From the NCBI GenBank assembly GCA_025463055.1, contig JAOAPV010000088.1:1-64000 (forward strand): a stretch of DNA of 64,000 nucleotides. The letters are read 5' to 3'. The notes beneath the pieces are model-generated. The model was given only the letters and a program-made list of their open reading frames with translations, had not been told where the DNA came from and did no database searches. Shown piece after piece: positions 36,755 through 46,738 of the stretch (position 1 is its first letter; the number at the start of each line of letters is the position of its first letter). Position numbers and translations under genes: made by a program. The DNA comes from Candidatus Acidiferrum typicum (GTDB lineage Bacteria > Acidobacteriota > Terriglobia > Acidiferrales > UBA7541).

Positions 36755-38563
36755 ATGAAAGGACAAATTGCATTATTGGCGTGCGCTGCGGGCTTGGCGG
36801 TGTTGGCATTTTTCGCAAGCCCAGAGGTTACACGCGGGCAGGCCGCGGCAGAGTATCGAACGCGTGCCGCGGTGGCGAAAGCCTGGCCGCGGGAGGCGGT
36901 GCGCGGGGCTAAGGTGATGGTCGCTACCGACGAGGAGTTGGGTTCGAAAGCCGGCGTGGAAATCCTGAAGCGCGGCGGCAACGCGGTGGATGCGGCGGTA
37001 GGGGTGGCGTTTGCACTGGCGGTGGTGGAACCCGCGGCCGGGAATATTGGCGGCGGCGGATTTATGTTGGTGCGATTGGCGAATGGACGTACGACTTTTC
37101 TGGATTACCGCGAGGTGGCTCCAGGTGCGGCGACACGCAACATGTACATCAAGCCGGACGGAAAACTGGACGAAGACGCGTCGGTGATCGGGTACAAGTC
37201 CGTGGCCGTGCCTGGAACTGTCGCGGGACTCGAGTTGGCGGTGAAAACGTTTGGGACGATGAAGTTGGCGGAAGTGATGGAGCCCGCGATTCGGTTGGCG
37301 GAGAACGGATTCGCGGTTAGTGACAAGTTGGCGGGACAGCTACAAGAGGAAAAGGCTGGATTGGAGCGTTTTCCGGTAAGCCGCCGAATTTTCCTGAATG
37401 ACGGAAAAATGCTGAAAGCGGGAGATACGTTGAAGCAGCCAGAACTGGCGGCCACGCTGAAACGGATCGCGAAAAACGGTGCGGAAGACTTTTACGCCGG
37501 CGAGACGGCCCGGATGATTGTGGCGGATATGGCGAAATCCGGCGGGTTGATTATGCTACGGGATTTGGTGGCGTATAAACCGCGAGTGCGCGAGGCCCTA
37601 CGAGCGAACTATGAGAGCGGCGGGCACGAATGGGAAGTAGTGACTTCGCCGCCGCCCAGTTCGGGGGGTGTTGCGATTATTGAAGCACTGAATATGTTGA
37701 AGGATGTCCCACTGAAGAATTGGGATGACGTGGAAAGCGTGCACATGGTAGCGGAAACGATGCGGCGTGTGTTTGCGGACCGCGCGGCGTATTTGGCCGA
37801 TCCCGATTATTCGAATGTGCCCGTGGCTGGGCTCACGGCTTCGTGTTATGCGAAGGAGTTGGCGGGCACGATTGATGCGCAGCGGGCGTCTTCCAGCAAA
37901 GAGGTGCGGGCAGGGAAGCCGCATGCTTGCGGCGTGGCGGCGAAGGGTGCCGCACCGGAGACGCTGGTGAGTTTGGGCGAAGGGCCGCACACGACACATT
38001 TCTCGGTCGTGGATGGTGACGGGAATGCAGTGGCCAGCACCTATACGCTGAACGATAGCTACGGGTCGCACGTGACGAGCACGGCAGGATTTTTGCTGAA
38101 AGATGAGATGGATGATTTTACGACGCAACCGGGAGTGCCGAATGCGCTCTTTGGTTTGATTCAGTCCGATGCGAATGCGATTGCGCCAGGACACCGGCCG
38201 CTGAGCTCGATGACGCCGACGATTTTGCTGCGCGACGGAAAATTGAGTTTTGTAACGGGATCGCCCGGTGGCCCGGCCATTATTTCGGCGACGCTGCTGA
38301 GCGTCATCAATTGGATGCGATTGGGGATGGATGCGCAGTCGGCCATCAATGCGCCGCGGTTTCATCACCAATGGTTGCCAGACCAGGTTTTGATGGAAGA
38401 GAATTTCCCGGAGAGCACGCAAAAGGCGCTGGAGGTGCGCGGATTTTCCGTGAAGCGCAGGGGACATATCGGATTAGTGAACGCGATTGGGATTGATGCC
38501 AAAACAGGGGAGCGGATGGGTGCGGCCGACCCGCGTGATAACGGTTCCGCAGTCGGCTACTGA
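36755..38563 (+). CDS. ggt: Gamma-glutamyltransferase
   Basis: ATG 36755 gives 602 residues (a TTG three codons upstream is possible). After a signal peptide (LLACAAGLAVLAFFASPE) come the large-subunit segments GGNAVDAAV and NIGGGGFML and, at the start of the small subunit, THFSVVD near residue 412, whose Thr is the autoprocessing and catalytic nucleophile. Later PLSSMTPT and GSPGGPAII bind substrate. The enzyme cleaves gamma-glutamyl bonds of glutathione and related peptides in the periplasm. It is divergent from the disrupted hydrolase gene. Confidence 0.96.
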   Translation: MKGQIALLACAAGLAVLAFFASPEVTRGQAAAEYRTRAAVAKAWPREAVRGAKVMVATDEELGSKAGVEILKRGGNAVDAAVGVAFALAVVEPAAGNIGGGGFMLVRLANGRTTFLDYREVAPGAATRNMYIKPDGKLDEDASVIGYKSVAVPGTVAGLELAVKTFGTMKLAEVMEPAIRLAENGFAVSDKLAGQLQEEKAGLERFPVSRRIFLNDGKMLKAGDTLKQPELAATLKRIAKNGAEDFYAGETARMIVADMAKSGGLIMLRDLVAYKPRVREALRANYESGGHEWEVVTSPPPSSGGVAIIEALNMLKDVPLKNWDDVESVHMVAETMRRVFADRAAYLADPDYSNVPVAGLTASCYAKELAGTIDAQRASSSKEVRAGKPHACGVAAKGAAPETLVSLGEGPHTTHFSVVDGDGNAVASTYTLNDSYGSHVTSTAGFLLKDEMDDFTTQPGVPNALFGLIQSDANAIAPGHRPLSSMTPTILLRDGKLSFVTGSPGGPAIISATLLSVINWMRLGMDAQSAINAPRFHHQWLPDQVLMEENFPESTQKALEVRGFSVKRRGHIGLVNAIGIDAKTGERMGAADPRDNGSAVGY

Positions 38564-38605
38564 AGAAAGAAATTCACGACAGAGATAAGAGGCACAGGGA
38601 CGACA

Positions 38606-39466
38606 GTGCAGAGACTGCTATCAACGTACCTTTTTGTTTCGCGGAAGCTGACTCGGGAGCTGTTGGGGCAAATTGCCGACGCGGGCTTTTCGGGCGTCGA
38701 GATTTTTTGCTCGCGCGCGCATTTTGATTACACATCACGGACGGAAGCGCGGGACGTCGGCGCGATGCTCGATAGTTTAGGGCTAACACTAACTTCGCTG
38801 CACGCGCCGACTAGCCGGGACTTGAGCGCGACTCGAGAAGGCGGGCAGCCGCTTTCTATTTGCGAGGTCGAGCGGGTGCGCCGGATTGAGGCGATGGATG
38901 AGCTGAAGCGGGCCATTGATATCGCAGAGGATTTGCCATTTCCACGCATGATATTTCACATGGGAGGGACGCGTGAAACGGCCGACCCGCGAAAGCGCGA
39001 TGCAGCGTTCAGTTCGCTGGAGCATTTGATTTTGCACGCGCGCCATGTGGGTGTGACGATTTGCGTGGAGAACACGACGAGCGAGATGGGCGATCCGGCG
39101 TATTTGCGGTCTTTTTATGACGAGACGCGACTGACGGGCTTGCGGTTTAATTTTGACATCGGGCACGCGCATCTGGCGGACGGGCCGGAGGAGGAGCGAG
39201 TGGAGAAAGGATTTGCTCCGTTGCGGGATTTGGTGGTGGGCGCGCACATTCACGACAATCATGGGGAGAAGGACGAGCATCTGCCGCCTTATGACGGGAC
39301 GATTGACTGGGAGAACGCGATCAAAGTTTTGAAGACGGCGCCGGTAAGCGACTTGCCGTTGCTGCTGGAGCTGAAGGAGAAGACGGGGCCGGATGCGCCA
39401 GGAGCGCAAGAGCAACTGGCAGCAGCGAGCAAGGCTTGGGACCGATTTGAAGAGGAGTGGGGGTAG
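38606..39466 (+). CDS. TIM-barrel sugar-phosphate isomerase/epimerase family protein
   Basis: 286 residues from GTG 38606. The AP-endonuclease-2-like TIM barrel has the usual metal-site strands: EIFCSRAHFDY, LTSLHAPTS, ICVENTTS, NFDIGHAHL, GAHIHDNHGEKDEHLPP and LLLELKEK near the end. Glu, Asp and His residues in these would bind a divalent metal. The family covers xylose isomerase-like enzymes, myo-inosose dehydratase and endonuclease IV; no specific substrate is evident. It follows ggt by 42 bases and is directly joined to the next gene, so all three may be cotranscribed. Confidence 0.85.
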   Translation: MQRLLSTYLFVSRKLTRELLGQIADAGFSGVEIFCSRAHFDYTSRTEARDVGAMLDSLGLTLTSLHAPTSRDLSATREGGQPLSICEVERVRRIEAMDELKRAIDIAEDLPFPRMIFHMGGTRETADPRKRDAAFSSLEHLILHARHVGVTICVENTTSEMGDPAYLRSFYDETRLTGLRFNFDIGHAHLADGPEEERVEKGFAPLRDLVVGAHIHDNHGEKDEHLPPYDGTIDWENAIKVLKTAPVSDLPLLLELKEKTGPDAPGAQEQLAAASKAWDRFEEEWG

Positions 39467-40063
39467 ATGCAAACGCGGGCGGGGGAAGAATTTACCATAG
39501 AGGACGCAGAAAAACATTATTTTGGTGAGTGGAACCCGATTTCGCGATACACGGGAATCGGCTGGCTGTGCTTCTATTTATTTTTTCTCATATATGCCGC
39601 GAGAGACCGCTCAGGTTTCCTTTTTCTCGACTACGCGAATTTGATGATCCATGAATGCGGGCACCCGCTTTTCAGCGTATTTGGCTATACGCCCATGATT
39701 TTGGGCGGGACGCTGGCGGAGCTGATCGTTCCGTTGCTGTGCACCGGCTATTTCTTTTGGAAACGGGAGATCGCCGGCACGGCCTTTTGCGCGTTCTGGT
39801 TTTTTGAAAATTGTCCGTACATCGGGACGTACATGGCGGATGCGCGGACGCAGGATTTGCCGCTGGTGGGCTCGGGGGACCACGACTGGGGAATATTGTT
39901 CGGGCAATGGGGATTGCTGGCGCAGGACCAAAAAATCGGCGGCGCGACGCGAGCGATCGGATGGATCGGAATGCTCGCGGTAGTTGGGTGGTTGGTTTGG
40001 CGAACGTACCGGAGCTCGCGAGCAGAAGAGACCGCAGGTGCGGAAGAGATTGCTCGCTTTTAA
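39467..40063 (+). CDS. Membrane protein with HExxH motif, M50-peptidase-like
   Basis: 198 residues; the ATG starts at the base after the upstream stop. The first hydrophobic segment (about residues 30-45) is followed by IHECGHPLF, with HExxH at 62-66 as in site-2 protease-type zinc proteases, then membrane segments at about 75-95, 105-115 and 160-180. A GSGDHDWG segment (about 135) could supply the third ligand. It lacks a PDZ domain and the usual NPDG motif, so it belongs to a minor M50-like group if it is a protease at all. It is coupled with the TIM-barrel gene. Confidence 0.68.
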   Translation: MQTRAGEEFTIEDAEKHYFGEWNPISRYTGIGWLCFYLFFLIYAARDRSGFLFLDYANLMIHECGHPLFSVFGYTPMILGGTLAELIVPLLCTGYFFWKREIAGTAFCAFWFFENCPYIGTYMADARTQDLPLVGSGDHDWGILFGQWGLLAQDQKIGGATRAIGWIGMLAVVGWLVWRTYRSSRAEETAGAEEIARF

Positions 40064-40174
40064 CTCGTACGCCTTGAAATTACAAGCTTATCGATTGCTG
40101 ATACGCTATCGAACGGTCGTCGCGCGAGAAATTCGTAAATTCTGAGCGCGGGCCGTTTCGCGCGATAATCCTTT

Positions 40175-41314
40175 ATGCCCGACGAATCTTTGCACCTGGA
40201 TGTGAACGAACAAATTGAGTGCGCGCACACACTGGCGTCGCGCTTTTACATTGACCCAACGATTCTGGAGATTGAAAGAAGCAAGATTTTCCGCCGCACC
40301 TGGCAACTTGTTGGAACGCTGCAGCAAGCTTGCGGGGAAGTGAACGGCATAAAACGCACCATCGCGGACGCCGAGACATTTTTCACTACCGAGCTTGCGG
40401 GCGAGCCGATCGTGGTCGTCCGCGACAAGCATGGAATGCTGCGGGCGTTCAGTAACGTGTGCCGGCATCGCGCGGGGCCAATTGCGCAGGGCAGCGGCTG
40501 CAAGAATGTCCTGCGCTGTGGGTATCACGGCTGGACGTACGCGCTGGACGGTAGGCTGATTGGTACACCGGACGTGGAAGGGGTGGAATTTTTCGATCGC
40601 AGCACGATGGGCATGGTGCCGCTGCGGGTGGAAACCTGGGAGCAGTTCATTTTTGTTAATTTCGACGCGCAGGCGGAACCGCTTACGGCTTTTCTGGGAA
40701 ACATTCCCCAGCAAGCGCGTGGGTTCCAGTTCGAAGGATTGCAGTCAGCGGAACGCCGCAACTACGTGATCGAGTGCAACTGGAAGGTGTACGTCGACAA
40801 CTACCTTGAGGGCTACCACATCCCGATTGCGCATCCGGGACTGATGCGGGAGATCAATTACGCGGAATACCGGACGGAAACATTTCGCTATTATTCACAG
40901 CAGTTCGCGCCAATTCGGGCCATGAAGAGCGGGGACGGCGAGCGGCTTTATGCACCGGGACCTGGATTGCAAGAGGCGCTTTACTTTTGGATATTTCCGA
41001 ATTTGATGGTGAATATCTATCCGGATAATGTGTCCACGAATCTAATTCTGCCCATTTCACAAGAAAAGACTCTGACGGTGTTTGAGTGGTTCTTCCATGA
41101 CGCGGCATCGAGCCAATCGAAAGAGCGCATCCGAAAGGCCGTGGAGTTCAGCGACGAAGTGCAGCAGGAAGACATCGGGTTGTGCGAAAGCGTGCAGCGG
41201 GGGCTGCGTTCCGCGACCTATGATCGCGGACGATATTCCGTGCGGCGGGAAAACGGCGTGCACCACTTTCACATGCTTCTACGCGAATTCCTTGAGCGCG
41301 CCGCAGGCGTTTAG
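40175..41314 (+). CDS. Rieske-type aromatic ring-hydroxylating oxygenase, alpha subunit
   Basis: 379 residues. The Rieske [2Fe-2S] site is C96-x-H98 and C115-x-x-H118. The catalytic domain has the mononuclear iron segment DNYLEGYHIPIAHPGL near residue 210, with both His ligands; an Asp near the C-terminus would complete the facial triad. Typical length for a single-component or RHO family alpha subunit (choline/carnitine monooxygenase-like or aromatic). No reductase or ferredoxin gene is adjacent, so electron partners are elsewhere. The substrate is unknown. It begins at ATG 40175. Confidence 0.9.
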   Translation: MPDESLHLDVNEQIECAHTLASRFYIDPTILEIERSKIFRRTWQLVGTLQQACGEVNGIKRTIADAETFFTTELAGEPIVVVRDKHGMLRAFSNVCRHRAGPIAQGSGCKNVLRCGYHGWTYALDGRLIGTPDVEGVEFFDRSTMGMVPLRVETWEQFIFVNFDAQAEPLTAFLGNIPQQARGFQFEGLQSAERRNYVIECNWKVYVDNYLEGYHIPIAHPGLMREINYAEYRTETFRYYSQQFAPIRAMKSGDGERLYAPGPGLQEALYFWIFPNLMVNIYPDNVSTNLILPISQEKTLTVFEWFFHDAASSQSKERIRKAVEFSDEVQQEDIGLCESVQRGLRSATYDRGRYSVRRENGVHHFHMLLREFLERAAGV

Positions 41315-41771
41315 AAGTGTCAACTAATGAACACGTACGCTAAACCATATTCGTTTTCAAAAAATTGCATAACCCCAAATAAATCCCCAGATCGCGCTCC
41401 CATAAACCTCTCTGACTCAATAGCTTAATTTTTCCTGCGAAATGGTTAACGATGTGCAATCCACGCGATGCGTGTTATTGCACACTGAGGAGTTGTCTCG
41501 TTTAGGAAAATTCGGATCGCAGCGAGGGCCGAAGCAGTTTCTTCTGAACAGTCCCAGTAAGCTTTGATGCTATCCCGGCCGACGAGAACGTAGCGTAGCC
41601 GCCCCACCCGGTTACAACTTTTTAGAGTCCCAGCGTTGTCGTGAAACCTCACATCGATCGATGAATGCTGCGTTCTCGGCAAATGTCTGAAGTTGTGCGC
41701 GTACGAAGTGCCGCAATAAATCAACGATTTTTGCGAAATATACGTAAGAGATGCAGAAAGGAAAACGGGCG
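41315..41771. other. 457-base intergenic region upstream of receptor 2
   Basis: It is AT-richer than its surroundings in its first 130 bases. I see no gene of credible composition. A TATACG near 41739-41744 could be a -10 box, but no matching -35 box stands out. Confidence 0.5.
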
Positions 41772-44700
41772 ATGAAACTCCTATTCAAAACAGTGTTGCT
41801 GCTACTGACGTTTGCCCTGGTGATCGCGCCGGTACGGGGGCAAGTGGAGACGGGAACGATTACAGGCACAGTGCGAGACGCGTCGGGAGCTGCCGTAGCG
41901 GGAGCGACGGTGACGGCGCGCAATACAGCTACTTCGGTGGAACGCTCCGCGACGACCGGAAACAGCGGTCAATACACTATTCCTGCGCTGACGCCTGGGA
42001 TTTATGAACTTACGGTGACGAGCGCAGGTTTCGCAAAATTTACAGCGCAGGTGGAGGTTACCGTTGGGGCGGTGGTCACGGTTGAGCCGCAACTATCGGT
42101 TTCGAACCAGACGACGACGATCGAAGTGGTGGCGGCGGGCGGCGTGGAAGTGAACACGCAGACCCAGGAGCTCTCGCAGATCGTCAACACGCAGCAGATG
42201 GCGGAACTGCCGAGCCTGACGCGCAATCCTTACGACTTCGTACAGATTGCGGGAAACGTCAGCGGCGGCGATCGCACAGCCAGCGGCGCCGACCAGAACA
42301 ATACGGGTCGCGGGGTCGGTTTTTCGATAAACGGTCAGCGTTCGTCCGGCACGGAAGTGCTGCTTGACGGCGTGGAAAATTTAGACCTGTTCACCGCAAG
42401 CTTGGGAGAGCAGATTCCATTGGACTCGGTGCAGGAATTCCGCGTGATAACCAACGACTTTGACTCACAGTACGGAAGAGCATCGGGCGGGGTTGTTAAC
42501 GTATCTACAAAGTCGGGGACAAACTCCCTTCATGGTGGTGTGTGGGAATTCAACCGGCTGTCGGCCTATACGGCAAACACGTTTCAAAACGCCGTGACCG
42601 GCGCGCGGAAAGGCACGTATACGCGGAATCAGTTTGGGTACGACGTTGGTGGCCCAATTCTCAAGGACAAGTTGTTTTTCTTCCAGAGCACGGAATGGCT
42701 GCGCGTGCGCAGCAGTGCCGTTCTGCAAGCATGGACTCCTACACCGCAGTTCCTCGCGTTGACCGCACCGAATGTGCAGAGCTATTTTGCCGCCTTTGGA
42801 AATACGCCTTTTAACTTTGCATCGACGATCACGCAGGCGCAGATAATCGGTTTGGTCGGGAGTGTCCCGGGCGGGACGTTTTCCAAGATACCCGCCGGCA
42901 CGCCGGTGCTCGGGCAAGTAAACTTCACGGCGCCGTCGGACGCTGGGGGCGGATTTCCGCAGAACACACACCGGATCATGGGCCGGGCCGATTTCAACCT
43001 CAACAACAGCACGCAAATGTTCTTTCGTTACGCGCTGGAGAACCTCGTGGACTTCAATGGCTCAATCTTCGCAAGCCCTTATTCTCAATACAACGTGGGC
43101 GATTCGCAGTACAACAACAGCGGGCTATTTGGACTGAACCACTCGTTCACACCTGCCCTGTACAGCAGCTCCAAGATCAGTTTCAGCCGCCTGAACATCA
43201 ACCAGACTTTTACTCCATCGTCGCTGAACGTACCCGAATTACTCATGACCGCCGCTCCGACGACCATTAGAAGTTTCCCGATTCAGTTGCCCGGGCTTTT
43301 CGCGCAATTTGCGGGATCGGGCGGTCTGCCCTTTGGCGGCCCACAGAATGTGTTGCAGTTGCTGCAAGACTTCTCATGGACCAAGAACAAGCACACAGTA
43401 CGTTTCGGCGGGCTGTACGATTATCAGCAAATTAATACTGCCTTTGGCGCCTTCGCGCAGGCACTCCAGCAGTTAGGAGCGGACGCGCCGCATGCGTTCG
43501 ACAATCTGGTCAGTGGGAATTTGACGCTCTTCCAGGCGGCCGTCAATCCACAGGGCAAATTTCCGTGCCGCCGGGGAGTAACAGGGCAGTTGATTACAAA
43601 CGTTGTCCCGAGCTGCACTCTAACGCTCCCTGCAACCCAACCCAGCTTCGCACGCAGCTACCGTTACCACGATTGGGCAGCTTATCTGCAAGATAGTTGG
43701 CGAGTAACGCCCAGATTTACATTCAACTACGGCTTCCGTTACGAATATTTCGGTGTGCAGCACAACAACAATCAGAACCTAGACTCCAACTTTTATTTTG
43801 GTCCGGGATCCACTTTCTTTCAGCAAATCCGCAATGGCTCTGTGCAGATTGCGCCGCAGAGCCCAGTGGGCGGACTGTGGAATCCAAACTATGGCACGAT
43901 TGGGCCGCGCATTGGCTTCGCTTACGACATATTCGGCGACGGCAAGACCAGTATTCGCGGAGGCTATGGCATCAGTTACGAGCGGAACTTTGGCAACGTG
44001 ACCTTCAACGTCATACAAAATCCACCGGCGTACGCCAGCGTCCAAATTACAGCCGCAACTCCGGGCGTCCCGCCGCCTGTAGTAACCAACAACAACCTGG
44101 GCCCGTTTGCCGGCGCGAACGGAACGGTGCCGCTGTCACCTTCCAGCTTGCGCCATGTGAACCAGAACATCGGGACAGCATCGACACAGTTCGTGAGTTT
44201 GGCGTTAGAGCGGCAAGTCGCACGCAACACGGTTGTGGCTCTCGAGTATTCCGGAGCACACGGGATTCATCTCTATGACATCGCAGCTTCGAACCCTCTC
44301 GGCGGAGGACAGATCTATCTAGGCGACGGGTTCGACGGAGTCGATTACACGCGGGTAGACAACCAGTTCACGGGGATCAACACGCGCGGCAGCAACGGAT
44401 CGTCGCACTACAGCGCCTTGAACATCCGCTTCCAAACACAAAATTTGCACAACAGCGGTCTTAGCGTGACCGCCAATTACACCTGGGCGCATTCGACGGA
44501 TGATCTGAGTTCGACTTTTTCAGAAAGCACTCAGGGAGCCTCGGTTGGCATCGGAAACCTTGGATACCTGGATCCCCGGAATCCGCGGCTCGATTGGGGA
44601 AGTTCGGATTTCGACGTCCGCCATCGCGTCGTGGTGGCTCCAATCTATGAACTTCCCCTTTTTAAGAGCGGAAGGGGCTGGAAGCGCCAGGCATTGGGCG

Positions 44701-45269
44701 GTTGGACACTCGTGGGCATCTTTATTGCCCGGACGGGGACGCCATTCTCCGTATTTGATACCACCAGCTCGCTCAATGCGGGCGCTGGAAATGGCATTCC
44801 ACGCCTTGTGCCGTCCACTCCGATAACGAGCTTGAACGCACATACACCACAAAACGTCGGGCCTAACCAATTCACTATTCTGACGTTACCAACGGCTAAT
44901 TCCGCCGGGTTCGATCCTTTCCTGAAAAGTCCAAATTTTCCCACCGGGATCTCGGACTTCGGTCCGTTTCCCGGCAACATGACCGGCAGGAACATGTTCC
45001 GCGGTCTCGGGGCTTGGAATCTCGACGCTGCTATCACGAAGTCCTTTCAGCTCACGGAACGATTCAAGCTGGAATTCCGCGCCGAAGGGTTCGATATCTT
45101 CAACCATCACAACTTCTATACTCTGGAAACAAACCTGGACGCCGCCAACTTCACGGGGGTGCCAATCACGGTCACCGCGTTTAAGGGCGGCCTGGGAACT
45201 AACAACGTTTCGGGAGTTAACCATGATGAGCGCCGCTTCGGGCAGTTCGCGTTGCGGCTGTTGTTCTAG
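41772..45269 (+). CDS. Oar-like TonB-dependent outer-membrane receptor 2
   Basis: ATG 41772 follows an AAAGGAAA site and gives 1165 residues with the signal peptide KLLFKTVLLLLTFALVIAPV. A carboxypeptidase-regulatory-like domain follows (TGTVRDASGAAVAGATV; residues about 25-110), then the plug (SLTRNPYDFVQIAGN; VNVSTKSGTNSLHGG) and the barrel, ending FALRLLF. It heads a region rich in sugar-acid catabolism, so import of plant or algal glycans or oligo-uronates is plausible, though not shown. It is closed by a strong terminator. Confidence 0.93.
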   Translation: MKLLFKTVLLLLTFALVIAPVRGQVETGTITGTVRDASGAAVAGATVTARNTATSVERSATTGNSGQYTIPALTPGIYELTVTSAGFAKFTAQVEVTVGAVVTVEPQLSVSNQTTTIEVVAAGGVEVNTQTQELSQIVNTQQMAELPSLTRNPYDFVQIAGNVSGGDRTASGADQNNTGRGVGFSINGQRSSGTEVLLDGVENLDLFTASLGEQIPLDSVQEFRVITNDFDSQYGRASGGVVNVSTKSGTNSLHGGVWEFNRLSAYTANTFQNAVTGARKGTYTRNQFGYDVGGPILKDKLFFFQSTEWLRVRSSAVLQAWTPTPQFLALTAPNVQSYFAAFGNTPFNFASTITQAQIIGLVGSVPGGTFSKIPAGTPVLGQVNFTAPSDAGGGFPQNTHRIMGRADFNLNNSTQMFFRYALENLVDFNGSIFASPYSQYNVGDSQYNNSGLFGLNHSFTPALYSSSKISFSRLNINQTFTPSSLNVPELLMTAAPTTIRSFPIQLPGLFAQFAGSGGLPFGGPQNVLQLLQDFSWTKNKHTVRFGGLYDYQQINTAFGAFAQALQQLGADAPHAFDNLVSGNLTLFQAAVNPQGKFPCRRGVTGQLITNVVPSCTLTLPATQPSFARSYRYHDWAAYLQDSWRVTPRFTFNYGFRYEYFGVQHNNNQNLDSNFYFGPGSTFFQQIRNGSVQIAPQSPVGGLWNPNYGTIGPRIGFAYDIFGDGKTSIRGGYGISYERNFGNVTFNVIQNPPAYASVQITAATPGVPPPVVTNNNLGPFAGANGTVPLSPSSLRHVNQNIGTASTQFVSLALERQVARNTVVALEYSGAHGIHLYDIAASNPLGGGQIYLGDGFDGVDYTRVDNQFTGINTRGSNGSSHYSALNIRFQTQNLHNSGLSVTANYTWAHSTDDLSSTFSESTQGASVGIGNLGYLDPRNPRLDWGSSDFDVRHRVVVAPIYELPLFKSGRGWKRQALGGWTLVGIFIARTGTPFSVFDTTSSLNAGAGNGIPRLVPSTPITSLNAHTPQNVGPNQFTILTLPTANSAGFDPFLKSPNFPTGISDFGPFPGNMTGRNMFRGLGAWNLDAAITKSFQLTERFKLEFRAEGFDIFNHHNFYTLETNLDAANFTGVPITVTAFKGGLGTNNVSGVNHDERRFGQFALRLLF

Positions 45270-45295
45270 TCCGCTACAACTCCGAACTAAGAGAA

Positions 45296-45325
45296 GGGGG
45301 GCCGCGTGCGGCTCCCCTTTTTTTT
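45296..45325 (+). terminator. Rho-independent terminator of receptor 2
   Basis: GGGGGGCCG (45296-45304), loop CGTG, CGGCTCCCC (45309-45317; one G-U pair) and eight T. It starts 27 bases after the receptor stop and separates it from the convergent MFS gene. Confidence 0.93.
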
Positions 45326-45352
45326 ACGTGAACTCGTTTTAACGTGAAGGAG

Positions 45353-46738
45353 TCAAGCGGGTTCCGGGACGGCCTCCATTGACCCCAAGAGGAAAACGTA
45401 TCCGGCAATTCCGATCAGCAGGAAGATACCTGCTGCGGCGAAGGCCCAAAAAAAGGAGTGGGTCGCCTGTACCACGTAGCCGGTCGCGATGGGCGCGGCA
45501 ATGCCCGAGAGTTGATTGCAAAAGTTCAGGATTCCGCCCACGGTGCCCACGCTTTCCCTCGGCGCAATCAAAGACGGAATGGACCACCCTACCGGCGAAG
45601 CCGCCGAAAGCCCTCCTAAAGCAACGCTGATCCAGAACAAGGCGGCTGCGGCGCTTTGCGCGCTGCTCGCGCCTAAAACGCCGAGGCCCAAGGCCGTTCC
45701 TCCGATCAGCACGACTTGGCGTACGCGAACCGGATTCCATCCACGTTGTATGAGTGAATCTACCAGCCATCCGCCAATGGCCAAATCCATCACCGTGGCG
45801 ATGAGCCAGGGAACACTCGTGTACATCGCCGAATGAAATAAGTCGACGTGATGAACGGTGGACAAATAGCTCGGCAGCCAGGTAAGGAGCAAATAGAAGC
45901 TGTAATTGTAGGACGCGAACCCCAGGGCGAGTCCCCAAACTCTTCGCTGCCGCAGCAAATAGGCGAGAGGCGCACCCTGTGCTGCGCGGGTACGATCTTC
46001 CGGCTGGGCTTCGCCGCGGGCGATGAACTCGCGCTCGGTGTTTGTGAGGAACTTGTCGTCGCTCGGATTGCGATAGAAAGCGTAAAAGAGCGCGAGAAAA
46101 AGAATGCTGATTATGCCGGTCACGGCAAAATTCCAACGCCATCCGAAATGCAGCAAGACCAGACCCAGTATCGGAATCCCGATTGCTGATGAGAATTTCG
46201 CTGCCGAGTCGAACATGGCGGTTGCCAGGCTGCGTTCGTTTTTGGGAAACCAGTAACCCGTGGCTTTCGCGTACGCTGGAAACGTCGGAGCCTCTCCGAT
46301 TCCCAAAAGAAGCCGCGCCGCAAACAAGCCGCCGATGCCGGTGGAAGCAGCTGCCGCGAACGAGGCCACGCTCCAAATGACGGTGCTGACGATGCCGATG
46401 CGCCGAACGCCAAAGCGGTCGAGCAACAGTCCGGAAGGAAGTTGTAAGAGTGCGTAGGTCCAATTGTAGGCGCTCGACAAATACCCAAACATCACGGCGG
46501 AAATTCCGAATGCGTTCTGCAACGCGTCGCGCGAGACGGAGAGATTAACGCGATCGAAATAGTTGACCAGCACGCCGAAGCCGAGGAGTAACGCGATACC
46601 CCATCGGCGGCGTGGGATTCTCAGGAGCTGCGCCGTTGACTGCGGCTGCGTGTTCGCGGTTACGCCCAGGAATAACCCTGCTTGGCAAGGGGTAGGGTAC
46701 GGATGCGCTTGCCGGTCAACGTGAAGAGCGCGTTGCAC
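45353..46738 (-). CDS. MFS transporter, anion:cation symporter (ACS)-like
   Basis: Up to 461 residues and 12 hydrophobic segments. [20 protein letters not shown] at the first helix and [20 protein letters not shown] are typical of the ACS family, which includes hexuronate, glucarate and other organic-anion carriers. The only credible in-frame start is GTG 46738, 79 bases inside the preceding iorB-like gene; no ribosome-binding site is clear and translation may be coupled. The same unit encodes the molybdenum hydroxylase, so the carried compound could be that enzyme's substrate or product. Confidence 0.87.
   Translation of the reverse strand: MQRALHVDRQAHPYPTPCQAGLFLGVTANTQPQSTAQLLRIPRRRWGIALLLGFGVLVNYFDRVNLSVSRDALQNAFGISAVMFGYLSSAYNWTYALLQLPSGLLLDRFGVRRIGIVSTVIWSVASFAAAASTGIGGLFAARLLLGIGEAPTFPAYAKATGYWFPKNERSLATAMFDSAAKFSSAIGIPILGLVLLHFGWRWNFAVTGIISILFLALFYAFYRNPSDDKFLTNTEREFIARGEAQPEDRTRAAQGAPLAYLLRQRRVWGLALGFASYNYSFYLLLTWLPSYLSTVHHVDLFHSAMYTSVPWLIATVMDLAIGGWLVDSLIQRGWNPVRVRQVVLIGGTALGLGVLGASSAQSAAAALFWISVALGGLSAASPVGWSIPSLIAPRESVGTVGGILNFCNQLSGIAAPIATGYVVQATHSFFWAFAAAGIFLLIGIAGYVFLLGSMEAVPEPA

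Noticed and set aside
37598-38467. 289-codon minus-strand frame within ggt
   Set aside because: Arg/His-rich mirror product without recognisable domains.
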